A stretch of 64,000 bases of DNA from Oceanobacter sp045430275 (GCA_045430275.1 JAILXU010000001.1:248001-312000); one strand, 5' to 3'. Positions 23,932 through 32,688 are shown, counted from the first letter of the stretch. Notes: generated from the sequence alone by a model not told the origin. Translations and numbers: made by a program.

Positions 23932-24159
23932 TCAGGCTTCGCTGCGCACCTTGTTGCCGGACAGCGGACAGCCAAACAGCGGGCCGAAAACACAGATGTC
24001 GAGCAGGCCGGTCAGCAGGGGAACAACGCCGATGGCGGCGGTGATATAGCTGCTGCTGCCTTCCATGCCCAGCAGGCCAAAGGCGATCAGTCCGAGACCG
24101 GCGACCACGCGCAGGGCACGTCCGGCGGTGGATGCCATAAATTGAACAAAGGCTTTCAT
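23932..24159 (-). CDS. DUF2892 small inner-membrane protein
   Basis: A 75-aa protein with two membrane helices (RVVAGLGLIAFGLLG and YITAAIGVVPLLTGLLDICVFGPLFGC), matching DUF2892, the membrane part of YgaP-type proteins. YgaP carries a rhodanese domain; this one does not. The final loop holds two Cys residues (ICVFGPLFGC). A Crp/Fnr-type regulator gene lies upstream on the same strand, and a perfect palindrome sits between them, suggesting regulation by that protein. Confidence 0.85.
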   Translation of the reverse strand: MKAFVQFMASTAGRALRVVAGLGLIAFGLLGMEGSSSYITAAIGVVPLLTGLLDICVFGPLFGCPLSGNKVRSEA

Positions 24160-24214
24160 GTGTCTTGCTCCATGTGAATGATCACCATCCAGACTAGCGG
24201 CGCAGACACGGTGG

Positions 24215-24236
24215 TTCTGTAACTTTGGTTACAGAA
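24215..24236. promoter_or_regulatory. perfect palindrome, candidate Crp/Fnr-type operator
   Basis: A 22-bp site with 9-bp perfect arms (TTCTGTAAC at 24215-24223, GTTACAGAA at 24228-24236) and a 4-bp centre. Read as TGTAA-N6-TTACA it has the exact geometry of a Crp/Fnr site. It lies 56 bp upstream of the DUF2892 start and 12 bp after the stop codon of the Crp/Fnr-type gene. Confidence 0.65.
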
Positions 24237-24247
24237 GCCGGGATTTT

Positions 24248-24928
24248 TTATGTCGTTTCGGATGGTTCCGCGCCGGTAGCGATGTCACGCAGGCCATCGG
24301 TATCGAGCAGGGTGAGTTGCCCGCGTCCGGTCTGAATCAGTTGCCGGGCTGCCAGTTCCAGCAGTTGCCGCGCCACCACTTCCCGGCTGGTACTGAGGTG
24401 CTGGGCCAGTTGTTGTTGCGTCATCTTCAGGACGCCTTGCTGATTGGCTCGGGTCAGCAGAAAGCGCGCCAGACGTTGACGCACGGTGAGCCCATGGACG
24501 TTGTTGAGTTCGCCCATCAGCCGGAAGACCAGCGTTGACAGGGTCTGTACCGTCATATCCTGAATTTCGGTTTCGCTGTTGAACAGGGAGCGGTACAGCG
24601 GGCCGGGAATCACCATCACACGTGTGTCGGCTTCCGATTCGACCCAGGCCGGATAGAGCAGGTCGTTAAACAGGCAATTGAGTGCCAGTACGCAGGTCTC
24701 GCCGGGTTCGATGGTGTATAGCGTGGCTTCGTTGCCGTTGGGGCACATCGAATACACCCGCAGTCGTCCTTGCAACACGATGTAAGCCCCCGAGGTTTGT
24801 TGCCCCTGATGGAGGATCACGTCGGCGGGCAAACAGTCGGCGTAGGCGGCACCCTGACGCAGGGCTTGCTGACCTGCGGGGGTGAGTTTCTTGAACAGGG
24901 GCAGTTGTTCCAGAGCGTGGGATGACAT
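24248..24928 (-). CDS. Crp/Fnr-family transcriptional regulator
   Basis: A 226-aa regulator with an N-terminal cyclic-nucleotide-binding-type beta barrel (DVILHQGQQTSGAYIVLQGRLRVYS) and a C-terminal winged helix (MTQQQLAQHLSTSREVVARQLLELA). The Fnr N-terminal Cys cluster is absent; single Cys residues lie at YADCLP, SMCPNG and the TCVLALNC segment, the last holding two, so thiol sensing is possible. It resembles regulators next to YgaP/DUF2892 and sulfur-related genes. A palindrome of Crp geometry lies between it and DUF2892. Confidence 0.85.
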   Translation of the reverse strand: MSSHALEQLPLFKKLTPAGQQALRQGAAYADCLPADVILHQGQQTSGAYIVLQGRLRVYSMCPNGNEATLYTIEPGETCVLALNCLFNDLLYPAWVESEADTRVMVIPGPLYRSLFNSETEIQDMTVQTLSTLVFRLMGELNNVHGLTVRQRLARFLLTRANQQGVLKMTQQQLAQHLSTSREVVARQLLELAARQLIQTGRGQLTLLDTDGLRDIATGAEPSETT

Positions 24929-25018
24929 GCGGCGGATTCCTTCTCGGCGAGCCTGACGTTGGCTCTGGCCGCATGGTAGCGCTGTCTCTGGCTGGCGGCT
25001 ACACCTCCGTCTCCGACG

Positions 25019-25492
25019 TTACAAGCCCAGTTCTGACAAGCCGGGATGATCTACCGGACGTGGCCCCTGTGGCCAGTGAAACAGGCGTTCCTGTTCGGTG
25101 ATGGCCAGGTCATTGATGCTGGCGTGACGTGCTTGCATCAGGCCATCGGCGTTGAATTCCCAGTTTTCATTGCCGTAACTGCGAAACCATTGTCCTGTCT
25201 GGTCGTGCCACTCGTAGGCAAAGCGCACTGCAATGCGGTTATCGGTGAAGGCCCACAGTTCCTTGATCAGCCGATATTGCTGTTCCCGTTGCCATTTTTC
25301 GGTCAGGAAGAGGACAATCTCATCCCTGCCTTGTGGAAACTGGTGGCGATTACGCCATTGGCTGTCAGAGGTGTAAGCCAGACTGACCTTGTGTGGGTCG
25401 CGGCTGTTCCAGCCATCTTCGGCCAGTCGCACTTTCTGGTGGGCGGTTGCTTCGGTAAAAGGCGGGCACGGTGGACGGGTTGATGGGGTCAT
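25019..25492 (-). CDS. DUF1348 (SnoaL/NTF2-like) protein
   Basis: A 157-aa protein of the DUF1348 group in the NTF2-like fold. The core motif AEDGWNSRDPHKVSLAYTSDSQWRNRHQF region and WELIKELWAFTDNRIAVRFAYE-like strands are typical (here RLIKELWAFTDNRIAVRF). Members bind small molecules in a conical cavity, mostly with unknown role. It follows the FMN-binding protein gene by 13 bp on the same strand, so the two form an operon, probably controlled by the divergent LysR protein at 26201. Confidence 0.85.
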   Translation of the reverse strand: MTPSTRPPCPPFTEATAHQKVRLAEDGWNSRDPHKVSLAYTSDSQWRNRHQFPQGRDEIVLFLTEKWQREQQYRLIKELWAFTDNRIAVRFAYEWHDQTGQWFRSYGNENWEFNADGLMQARHASINDLAITEQERLFHWPQGPRPVDHPGLSELGL

Positions 25493-25505
25493 ATAAGCTC
25501 CTTAT

Positions 25506-26093
25506 TCAGTCATGGGATTGTTTGGCCAGTGCGTCCTGAACGGCCTGATTGATGCGTTGCTGAACATCCTGTTCGGTATAACGGGGAGTGATGTGTTGGG
25601 GGCAGTTCCAGTCGAATGCCGCCAGATGGATCAAAAAACCGCGTTCAATCCGGGCGTCATAATCCGGGTCTGCCAGTTGTGCCAGCCGTTCGTCTTCCAA
25701 CGTCAGGGTTTCCGCCCGCCCCAGCAACTTCATACGTTTGCGCTGCGGGTAGTCCATAAAAAACAGCGATACCCTAGCGTTGTTGATCAGGTTACCTGTG
25801 GTGATGTACTGACGATTGCCGGAATAGTCGGCGAACCCCAGTGTCTGGTCATCCAGTACCTTGATAAAGCCCGCCGGGCCGCCACGATGCTGAATATAAG
25901 GCCAGCCGTCTTCCGTGACGGTCGCCATATAGAAGCTGTCACGCTGGCGGAGAAAGTCGATCTCACGCTCCCGGAAACGATGAAATTTATCGGGAATGGT
26001 GTCCAGCCGGGCGTACAGCTCGCGGCTGCCCATGTGTTCCTGCAGGGCACGTATCGTCGGGGTAAAGGCAATGTCGGCGTAACGGTGTGACAT
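25506..26093 (-). CDS. pyridoxamine 5'-phosphate oxidase-like FMN-binding protein
   Basis: A 195-aa split-barrel flavoprotein. The segments REREIDFLRQRDSFYMATV, GWPYIQHRGGPAGFIKVLD, GNRQYITTGNL and RVSLFFMDYPQRKRMKLLGRA match a PNPOx-like subfamily of unassigned oxidoreductases. It probably binds FMN and reduces an unknown compound. It is the first gene of a two-gene operon with DUF1348 and is divergent from a LysR regulator about 107 bp away, a typical inducible redox module. Confidence 0.85.
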   Translation of the reverse strand: MSHRYADIAFTPTIRALQEHMGSRELYARLDTIPDKFHRFREREIDFLRQRDSFYMATVTEDGWPYIQHRGGPAGFIKVLDDQTLGFADYSGNRQYITTGNLINNARVSLFFMDYPQRKRMKLLGRAETLTLEDERLAQLADPDYDARIERGFLIHLAAFDWNCPQHITPRYTEQDVQQRINQAVQDALAKQSHD

Positions 26094-26200
26094 GTCAGGC
26101 TCCTGATTACGGCGAGTGAATGTTTCACACTATGCGTATTCTTCTGAGCATCAGGAATCTCTATATTAATCAATTCATTGTTTCGAAAAATGGAATACAT

Positions 26201-27121
26201 ATGGATCGTTTTCACCAGCTACAGGTGTTTGTTGCCGTGGCAGAGGAGGCCGGATTTGCCGCTGCGGCCCGGCGTTTGAACATGTCACCTCCGGCGGTGA
26301 CGCGGGCGATTGCCGCACTGGAGCAGTCGCTGGGTGTCAAACTGTTGCAGCGCACCACCCGTTATGTGCGCATGACGGATGTGGGCCAGCGTTATCTGGA
26401 TGATGCCCGGCGGGTGCTGGCAGCGCTGGAGGCGGCGGATGAATCGGCGATGGGGAATAACACCACCCCACGTGGCACCCTGACGGTCACGGCTCCGGTG
26501 TTGTTTGGTCGCATGCATGTGATGCCGGTGATTGCAGAGTACTTGTCGCGTTACCCGGATGTGACGGTCAATGCGCTGTTTCTGGATCGGGTGGTCGGGC
26601 TGGTGGAAGAAGGCATCGATGTGGCGGTACGCATCGGCCATTTGCCGGACTCCAGTCTGAGAGCCTTGCCAGTGGGGGAGATTCGCTCCTTGCTGGTGGC
26701 CTCGCCGGAGTATCTGCAACGCCAGGGATATCCGTCTGCACCAGACGATCTGGAGCAACATGAGCTGGTGGCGTCAACGGCGGGCGCGGGTTCTGGTTCG
26801 TATTGGTATTTCCGCAATCAGGCCCATCGTCAGGATATGCGGGTGGGCATTCAGCCCAGACTGGTGGTGACCACCAATGATGCCGCGATTGAAGCGGTGC
26901 AAGCCGGTGTGGGAATCACCCGGATCAATTCCTATCAGGTCAGTGAACCGGTGCTGGCAGGGAAGCTGGAGATTCTGTTGCCCGAGTATGAGTGCCCGGC
27001 GCGGCCAATCCATATTGTGCATCGGGAAGACCGCCTGGGGGCGAGCAAGAACCGGGTCTTTATTGATTTGCTGGCGCAGAGATTAAGGAATAATCGGGCT
27101 TTACAGTCGTTTACTGTATAA
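26201..27121 (+). CDS. LysR-family transcriptional regulator
   Basis: A 306-aa LysR protein. The helix-turn-helix is in QLQVFVAVAEEAGFAAAARRLNMSPPAVTRAIAALE (read in parts), and the effector domain has LFLDRVVGLVEEGIDVAVRIG, the hallmark of the AaeR/DsdC-like group that often controls neighbouring oxidoreductases. ATG 26201 with a GGAA site is the start; the frame is open 27 codons upstream. It is divergent from the PNPOx-like/DUF1348 pair and is their likely regulator. Confidence 0.9.
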   Translation: MDRFHQLQVFVAVAEEAGFAAAARRLNMSPPAVTRAIAALEQSLGVKLLQRTTRYVRMTDVGQRYLDDARRVLAALEAADESAMGNNTTPRGTLTVTAPVLFGRMHVMPVIAEYLSRYPDVTVNALFLDRVVGLVEEGIDVAVRIGHLPDSSLRALPVGEIRSLLVASPEYLQRQGYPSAPDDLEQHELVASTAGAGSGSYWYFRNQAHRQDMRVGIQPRLVVTTNDAAIEAVQAGVGITRINSYQVSEPVLAGKLEILLPEYECPARPIHIVHREDRLGASKNRVFIDLLAQRLRNNRALQSFTV

Positions 27122-27148
27122 GGCTATACGGCCTGAATCATCCAAAAG

Positions 27149-27358
27149 CTATTGTTGAACCTCGTTTGTAGAGGCTGATTGAGACACATCAGCAGTTTGG
27201 GTCTTTGATTGTTGTTGTTTCGGCTGCTGTTGTTGCTGCTGCTGTTGTTGCTGCTGTTTCCATTCTTGCAAATCTTCCAGATAGACATCCCATACACAGC
27301 GGCTACAGCCGCTTTCACAACATTCAAAGTCCCCTGGCGGGAGCGGTTTTTCGTTCAT
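27149..27358 (-). CDS. oxidoreductase-like domain small protein with polyglutamine tract
   Basis: A 69-aa protein whose first 35 residues match the Oxidored-like domain (PPGDFECCESGCSRCVWDVYLEDLQEW), with four conserved Cys that probably bind metal or a cluster. The second half is an uninterrupted run of eleven Gln plus further Gln-rich sequence, encoded by a mixed CAG/CAA tract at about 27208-27255. The start has a GAGGG ribosome-binding site. Role unknown; the tract length could vary by slippage. Confidence 0.8.
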   Translation of the reverse strand: MNEKPLPPGDFECCESGCSRCVWDVYLEDLQEWKQQQQQQQQQQQPKQQQSKTQTADVSQSASTNEVQQ

Positions 27359-27858
27359 GGATCACCCTCAGGTCAAACGTGTATTGGTTGCTGTCTCTGA
27401 TCATAACATGGCGTGATTGTCTGGCTGGCAGACGTGTCTGATTATGAAATAGACAGATGTGAACAATTGTTCATTAATGAAATTCATCAAATCTAAATGA
27501 TAATTGTTTTTATTAGTGGGTTTGGTTTAGAATATCAGCCCTATCAAGCACTTTGTCCAACATGCTGTGTGGTTTGGGCTCTGGATGAAAAGTATCCACT
27601 CTGACAGGCGAATTGTACGTGTTTGATACCGTTCGTCTGCTTTGACGACTTGTGTCAATAAACTTTCATTTCGAATGGCTGTAGTGTGAACGCCAGTCAA
27701 TGACCAATTTCCCTTACTGCAAAATTTTGGCCGAAATGTCCTGACTGGCCTGCTATGTCATAGCACAGCGTGTTCCACAGGATTGAGTAATTTTTCGCCG
27801 CTCAGCGAGACTGAGTGAGCAGGGTTAATCAAGTTTGTTCCTATTGAGGAGTGTCATT
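27359..27858. other. 500-bp intergenic region
   Basis: No gene of convincing length or family is seen between the oxidoreductase-like gene and the rhodanese gene. The region is A+T-rich at 27470-27540 with an AATGATAATTG stretch that weakly recalls a Fur box. It ends with a good TTGAGGAG ribosome-binding site for the rhodanese gene. A small hairpin (GCTCA/TGAGC) lies near 27800. Confidence 0.4.
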
Positions 27859-28188
27859 ATGAAGTTCAAGTATCTGCTGGGATCATTAGTCGTGTTCTTT
27901 GCTGCCGGAGCTATGGCAGAGCCAGTCTGGATTGATGTTCGGACGCTGTCAGAGTACAAGGATGGACACATTGAAGGCGCACAACACGTTCCTTACACAG
28001 ACGTGGAAGGCTATATGGAAAAGCTGGATATCGACAAGAATTCCACCATTTATCTGTACGGACGTTCCGGTCGTCGCTCCGCCATTGCCGTGAAGGCGCT
28101 GGATTATCTGGGGTATCAGAACATCAGTAATCTGGAAACCATCGAAAAAGCACGGATGGTGAAAAATCAGGCACTGGCCGCTGAGTAA
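27859..28188 (+). CDS. periplasmic rhodanese-like protein without active-site Cys
   Basis: A 109-aa exported single-domain rhodanese of PspE type. A signal peptide (MKFKYLLGSLVVFFAAGAMA) precedes WIDVRTLSEYKDGHIEGAQHVPY, the first rhodanese motif. The active loop, normally C-RSG-RS, reads YLYGRSGRRSA: the nucleophilic Cys is Gly, while both Arg/Ser positions are kept. Sulfur transfer by the usual persulfide route should not be possible, so it may bind rather than transfer sulfur or anions. The start at 27859 has a strong GAGGAG site. No operon partner is adjacent. Confidence 0.85.
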   Translation: MKFKYLLGSLVVFFAAGAMAEPVWIDVRTLSEYKDGHIEGAQHVPYTDVEGYMEKLDIDKNSTIYLYGRSGRRSAIAVKALDYLGYQNISNLETIEKARMVKNQALAAE

Positions 28189-28348
28189 GCCCTTGCTTTT
28201 CGTTATGGCAAGACCTTGTAATTGTATCCGGGCGCACACTGCCTTGATCGATGCCTCCTACTGGTGACGGATTCGTTGTAAAACCGTCGCCAGCCTTCCT
28301 TTCTATTGGTTACACTCCGGTTATCTTGTTCTGGTAACGGAGTTGCTT

Positions 28349-29779
28349 ATGTTCCCTGTCAAACGGTTATCGGTTTCCTGGCCAGCCATGGTGGCGGGCG
28401 CAATTCTGGGTTCCTGCAGTTTTCTCACAGCCGCCGATGGACTGACCAATTGGCCATTATTGATGCCGGGTTCCGTCTATTTTGACGGTCATCTGCGCGG
28501 GCGTATTGAATCACTGGATGACCAATATCGTGCCACGGGTGCAGGCACGGATCAGGTTCTGGCGGTGCGTACCGATTTGAAGTTCACCATCCCCATGACG
28601 CGCTTTCGGAAAGGCAGTGATGTGGTGCTGGAAGTGATGGACTCACGCCAGTTTTCAGCCAATGATGACACCACATTGACAACTTCAACGGTCAATACGC
28701 TGGAGCTGGTACAGGCGCGGGTATCACTGCATTCTGATTTGCTGCCCTGGCAAGGTGGGGATCATCGTCTCAATATTGGTCGCCAGACACTGGATTTGGG
28801 TTCTCGTCGTCTGGTCGCCCGCAATCGTTACCGCAATACGCTGAATACCTTTGATGGCCTGCACGCAATCTCGAAGCTGCGCTACAGCGATGCCCGCATC
28901 GAGGGGCTGGTGTTTTATCCGGTGACGCGTTATCCGGTTGAGCGAGAAGACCTGGACAACAATCAACACGAAGCTGATAAATCATCACTGCAGGTGCAAT
29001 TACTGGGGTTGAGTGCTGATGGTTATGTACTGGCGGGGCGTATTCGCGGAGCCTTGCAGTGGCTCAAATTGCGAGAATCCGACACCCATCGTCTGGGCAG
29101 TCGAAACCGCAACCTCCACACGCTGGCCGGGCGTTTGTATGTGCCGCCCAAAGCCGGGCGCTGGAGTTTTGATCTGGAGCTGATGCATCAGACCGGGCGT
29201 TCCCGAGCCAGCACAGACGAAACCGATCATACCGACCTTGACCATAAGGCCCGGTTTTATCATCTCGAGCTGGGATACCGCTTCCGCTCTCAACGACAAT
29301 GGCAAATACTGGCCCAATACGATTACGCCAGTGGCGACAGCAAACCTGATGACGAGGAAAACAATCGCTTTGATACTCTCTATGGTGCGCGCCGTTTTGA
29401 CTTCGGCCCAACCGGCATTTTCGGCAGCATGGCCCGCGCTAATATCGTTTCCCCGGCGCTGCGCATCAGCCTGAAACCGACCCCCTCAACTGATTTGATG
29501 TTGGTCTGGCGTTGGTATCGACTGGCCTCCGAAAAAGACGCTTGGGTGGGTTCGGGCTATCAGGATGTCAGTGGAAAATCCGGGGACGATGTGGGCAATC
29601 AACCCGAGTTTCGCTGGCGCTGGTCGGTTAGTGAGGCGTTTCAGATTGAAACTGGAGCGGCCTGGCTGAACCTGGGAAGCTACGCCCGCAAGGCCAGCGA
29701 GGCCGCCGGTAACGTCCGTGCTGAGCCGGTGCCAGAGCAGGCGGTGTACAGCTATCTGCAGGCAAATTGGCTATTTTGA
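28349..29779 (+). CDS. alginate-export-family outer-membrane beta-barrel
   Basis: A 476-aa exported protein ending in Phe (YLQANWLF), typical of outer-membrane barrels. Alternating strands with the Alginate_exp (AlgE-like) pattern are visible: RTDLKFTIPM, VLEVMDSRQF, RLNIGRQTLDLGSRRLVARNRYRNT, WQILAQYDYASGD, NRFDTLYGARRFDFGPTGI. Relatives are porins for alginate or uncharacterised anionic or hydrophobic solutes. No alginate synthesis genes occur here, so the name describes the fold only. The signal peptide covers about residues 1-29. ATG 28349 has a CGGAG site; a TTG two codons upstream is less likely. Confidence 0.8.
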   Translation: MFPVKRLSVSWPAMVAGAILGSCSFLTAADGLTNWPLLMPGSVYFDGHLRGRIESLDDQYRATGAGTDQVLAVRTDLKFTIPMTRFRKGSDVVLEVMDSRQFSANDDTTLTTSTVNTLELVQARVSLHSDLLPWQGGDHRLNIGRQTLDLGSRRLVARNRYRNTLNTFDGLHAISKLRYSDARIEGLVFYPVTRYPVEREDLDNNQHEADKSSLQVQLLGLSADGYVLAGRIRGALQWLKLRESDTHRLGSRNRNLHTLAGRLYVPPKAGRWSFDLELMHQTGRSRASTDETDHTDLDHKARFYHLELGYRFRSQRQWQILAQYDYASGDSKPDDEENNRFDTLYGARRFDFGPTGIFGSMARANIVSPALRISLKPTPSTDLMLVWRWYRLASEKDAWVGSGYQDVSGKSGDDVGNQPEFRWRWSVSEAFQIETGAAWLNLGSYARKASEAAGNVRAEPVPEQAVYSYLQANWLF

Positions 29780-29904
29780 GCCTAAAACGCAGCATTACCT
29801 CTGAAGGAGTAACTCTAATGGTAGTCTCCCTATCAGGGTAATGAAGCCAATCGATGTTGTTTCTAAGCTCATTGCATAACTAATAATGCTATGCGAGGTA
29901 CTTT

Positions 29905-30861
29905 ATGAACGCAGTTGTACGTTATGTGCTGTTGATCTGTCTGGTTCTGCCAGTGGGGGCACAGGCTCAATCGGAGTCACATTGCCGGGATGTACGCCTG
30001 GGGGCGGTGGACTGGACGGACTTACACATTGCCAATGGCATTGCCAAGGAGCTGCTTGAACGTATTGGCTATAGCGTCGAGTTGAGTGATCAACCGGCAA
30101 CACCTCAGGTATTCGAGCAAATGCAGGGCGGCCATATCGATGCCTTTCTGGGGTATTGGACACCGGCCATGATTGATATCGCCGGGCCGTTTTATGGTTC
30201 CGGGAGCGTTAAAACCCTGACGGCCAATCTGGACGATGCCCGCTGGACGCTGGCGGTGCCCGATTATGTCTATGAACAAGGCGTGCGGGATTTTGCCGAC
30301 ATTGCCAAATACCACGACAAGTTCGGAGGCCGTATATACGGTCTGGAAAAAGGCAGCAGTGGCAACGCGGCTGTATTGAAAATGATCAGCAGCAATGCCT
30401 TCGATTTACAGCAGTTTGAACTGATTCAAACCTCAGAGCGCCTGATGTTGGCACAGGTGAAAGGCCGGGTACGTAAAGGAGAGTGGATCGTATTTCTGGG
30501 CTGGGCACCACACCCGATGAACCAGAACTTTTCGCTCAAATACCTCAGCGGCGGGGATGAATTCTTCGGGCCGGAATATGGCAAGGCAACGGTAAACACC
30601 AGCATCCGCAAAGGGCTGGATCAGAACTGCCCGAATCTGGCTCGTTTCCTGAATAACCTCGTCTTTGAAGCACCACTCGAAGAAGCCATCATGGACAAAA
30701 TCAGCAATGAATTTGTGCCGGTCAACCGAGCTGTTCGAATGTGGATGCACCAGAACCCGGAACATGTGGCCCGGTGGCTGAAAGGCGTGAAGGGTTTGGA
30801 TGGGAAACCGGTTGATTACCAGTCATTGGTTGCCAGTCTGGAAGTAACCCTTGGGCGTTGA
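29905..30861 (+). CDS. choline/glycine-betaine-type ABC substrate-binding protein
   Basis: A 318-aa periplasmic binding protein of the OpuAC/ChoX family. The signal peptide ends near GAQA (residue 21). Features include RLGAVDWTDLHIANGIAKELLERIGY in parts, the hinge-like GGHIDAFLGYWTPAM and IVFLGWAPHPMN, where Trp residues would form the aromatic cage for a quaternary ammonium group. No permease or ATPase gene is adjacent, so it is an orphan and must share a transporter elsewhere or act as a sensor. A small palindrome (GCATA at 29874, TATGC at 29890) lies just upstream of its ribosome-binding site. Confidence 0.87.
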   Translation: MNAVVRYVLLICLVLPVGAQAQSESHCRDVRLGAVDWTDLHIANGIAKELLERIGYSVELSDQPATPQVFEQMQGGHIDAFLGYWTPAMIDIAGPFYGSGSVKTLTANLDDARWTLAVPDYVYEQGVRDFADIAKYHDKFGGRIYGLEKGSSGNAAVLKMISSNAFDLQQFELIQTSERLMLAQVKGRVRKGEWIVFLGWAPHPMNQNFSLKYLSGGDEFFGPEYGKATVNTSIRKGLDQNCPNLARFLNNLVFEAPLEEAIMDKISNEFVPVNRAVRMWMHQNPEHVARWLKGVKGLDGKPVDYQSLVASLEVTLGR

Positions 30862-30890
30862 GGGCGATAGTTTCTAAATACAACGAGCCA

Positions 30891-30917
30891 AAAAACCCAG
30901 CCGGACTGCTCCGGCTG
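30891..30917 (-). terminator. Rho-independent terminator of the acyl-CoA ligase transcript
   Basis: Perfect 8-bp stem CAGCCGGA (30898-30905) and TCCGGCTG (30910-30917) with a 4-nt loop; read on the minus strand the stem is followed by a GGTTTTTTGG tract at 30889-30897. It lies about 80 bp past the ligase stop codon. Confidence 0.8.
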
Positions 30918-30996
30918 GCATGCACAACGGCGAGTGCAACAGACCTCTGATCACTGGAATGACAGTGTCAGAGGGGAGAGTTAAACGATGTACAAA

Positions 30997-32652
30997 TCAG
31001 GCTTCACGAGCCTGTTGATCCTGCTCCCGAATCCATTTCTTGTTGATCTTGCCAACGCTGGTTTTCGGAATTTCCACAACAATACGAATGTCCTGGGGTA
31101 TGGCCCATTTGTTGATGCGGCCAGATTCCACAAACTGCTTCAGATGCTCCTGAATCGCCGCCACTTCCAGAATTTCGCCTTTGATGGGCACAACCATGGC
31201 CATCGGGCGCTCGTCCCACTTATCGTCGGGTACACCAATCACCGCCACTTCGCTGATGCTTGGGTATTGGCTGATCAGGCTTTCCAGTTCGAGTGAGGAA
31301 ATCCACTCACCGCCAGTTTTGATCACGTCCTTGATGCGATCCTTGATTTGCAGCACGCCCTTGTCGTCGATGGAGCCAACGTCACCGGTGTGCAGCCAGC
31401 CATCGGCCCACAGTTCTTCGCCTTTTTCCGGTTCCTTGTTGTAGCCCTGAGTCAGCCACGGTGCACGCACCACGACTTCGCCCATGGCCTCGCCGTCGTG
31501 AGGTACGTCGTTGCCGTTGGGATCAACGATGCGTAAGTTCACCATGCCGCAGGGAACGCCGGTCTTGATGCGCAATGGCATTTGATCGTCCATCGACAGC
31601 TCACGCTCATCGGTGTGCAGATAGGTGGCGGTCAGCAGCGGACAGGTTTCCGACATGCCGTAAGCAGTGTGGAACTGGATGCCGCGTTGGGCCATTTCTT
31701 TCGCCAGCCCCAGTGTGGGTGCACTGCCACCGGTGAGCAGCTTCCAGCCGGTCAGGTCGGTGGTCTGAGCTTCTTCGCACAGCAGGATCATCTGCAGTAC
31801 CGTGGGGACACCGTGTGAGAAAGTGACTTTTTCCTCGCGGAACAGACGCACCAGCTTGTTTGGCTCGTAACGGCCCGGATACACCTGCTTCACGCCCATC
31901 ATGGTGGCCGCGTACGGAACGCCCCAGGCGTGTACGTGGAACATCGGCGTCATCGGCATGTAGACATCATCCGAGCGCAGCAGTGGCAGCCCTTCGTAAG
32001 CCCCCAGCGTCGACGCCATGTTCAGAGTATGCAACACCAGTTGGCGATGGCTGAAGTACACGCCCTTCGGATTGCCAGTGGTGCCGGTGGTGTAGAAGGT
32101 GGTGGCGATGGAATTCTCGTCGAAATCCGGGAAATCGTATTCATCACTGGCGTTGGCCAGCAGGCTCTCGTATTCCCCCAGACACGGCAGCGTGGTGTCG
32201 CTGGCGTCGCCTTCATCCACCAGTTGGATATAGTTTTTGCAACTGGGCACCTTGTCGGCGAGTGACTCGGCCAGGGCCTGAAAGTCGCTGTGTACCAGCA
32301 CCAGATTGTCTTCGGCGTGCTGCATGGTGTAGGCGATCTGATCCGGGCTGAGGCGGATATTCACGTGGTGCAGCACCGCGCCGATCATGGGCACAGCAAA
32401 GTAGGCTTCGAGATAGCGGTGGCTGTCCCAGTCCATCACGGCAACGGTATCGCCCGCGCCAATACCGGCTTCGGTGAGCACGTTGGCGAGCTTGCGAATA
32501 CGCTGGTTCAGCGTGCGGTAGTCGTAGCGCATGTGATCGCCGTAGACGATTTCACGGTTTGGCTCGTAACGGGCACCGGACAACAACAGGCTCTTGATCA
32601 GCAAAGGATACTGATAGGCGCTGTTGGCGGATGGAAGAATCTTGGTTTTCAT
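30997..32652 (-). CDS. AlkK-like acyl-CoA ligase
   Basis: A 551-aa AMP-forming acyl-CoA synthetase. The P-loop is YTTGTTGNPKGV; further motifs are YGMSETCP, GWLHTGDVG, and the C-terminal catalytic Lys in TSVGKINKKW. The overall sequence, including VLHHVNIRLSPDQIAYT and MTPMFHVHAWGVPY, resembles the medium/long-chain AlkK group that activates fatty acids for beta-oxidation. Length is normal. It is 36 bp downstream of a branched-chain-type binding-protein gene on the same strand, so the two are probably co-transcribed. The pairing suggests use of short or medium-chain acids, or of alcohol oxidation products. Confidence 0.88.
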   Translation of the reverse strand: MKTKILPSANSAYQYPLLIKSLLLSGARYEPNREIVYGDHMRYDYRTLNQRIRKLANVLTEAGIGAGDTVAVMDWDSHRYLEAYFAVPMIGAVLHHVNIRLSPDQIAYTMQHAEDNLVLVHSDFQALAESLADKVPSCKNYIQLVDEGDASDTTLPCLGEYESLLANASDEYDFPDFDENSIATTFYTTGTTGNPKGVYFSHRQLVLHTLNMASTLGAYEGLPLLRSDDVYMPMTPMFHVHAWGVPYAATMMGVKQVYPGRYEPNKLVRLFREEKVTFSHGVPTVLQMILLCEEAQTTDLTGWKLLTGGSAPTLGLAKEMAQRGIQFHTAYGMSETCPLLTATYLHTDERELSMDDQMPLRIKTGVPCGMVNLRIVDPNGNDVPHDGEAMGEVVVRAPWLTQGYNKEPEKGEELWADGWLHTGDVGSIDDKGVLQIKDRIKDVIKTGGEWISSLELESLISQYPSISEVAVIGVPDDKWDERPMAMVVPIKGEILEVAAIQEHLKQFVESGRINKWAIPQDIRIVVEIPKTSVGKINKKWIREQDQQAREA

Positions 32653-32688
32653 AGCAATTTACCTGCAAATACGGCTCGTTGAGCGCTC

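Noticed and set aside
24215..24236. LexA box
   Set aside because: CTGT and ACAG are separated by 10 bases rather than the 8 of the SOS box; Crp/Fnr geometry fits better.
27495..27520. Fur box
   Set aside because: Only the left half resembles the consensus and no iron gene is downstream.
28349..29779. Alginate biosynthesis component
   Set aside because: The barrel family is broader than alginate export, and no alg gene is nearby.
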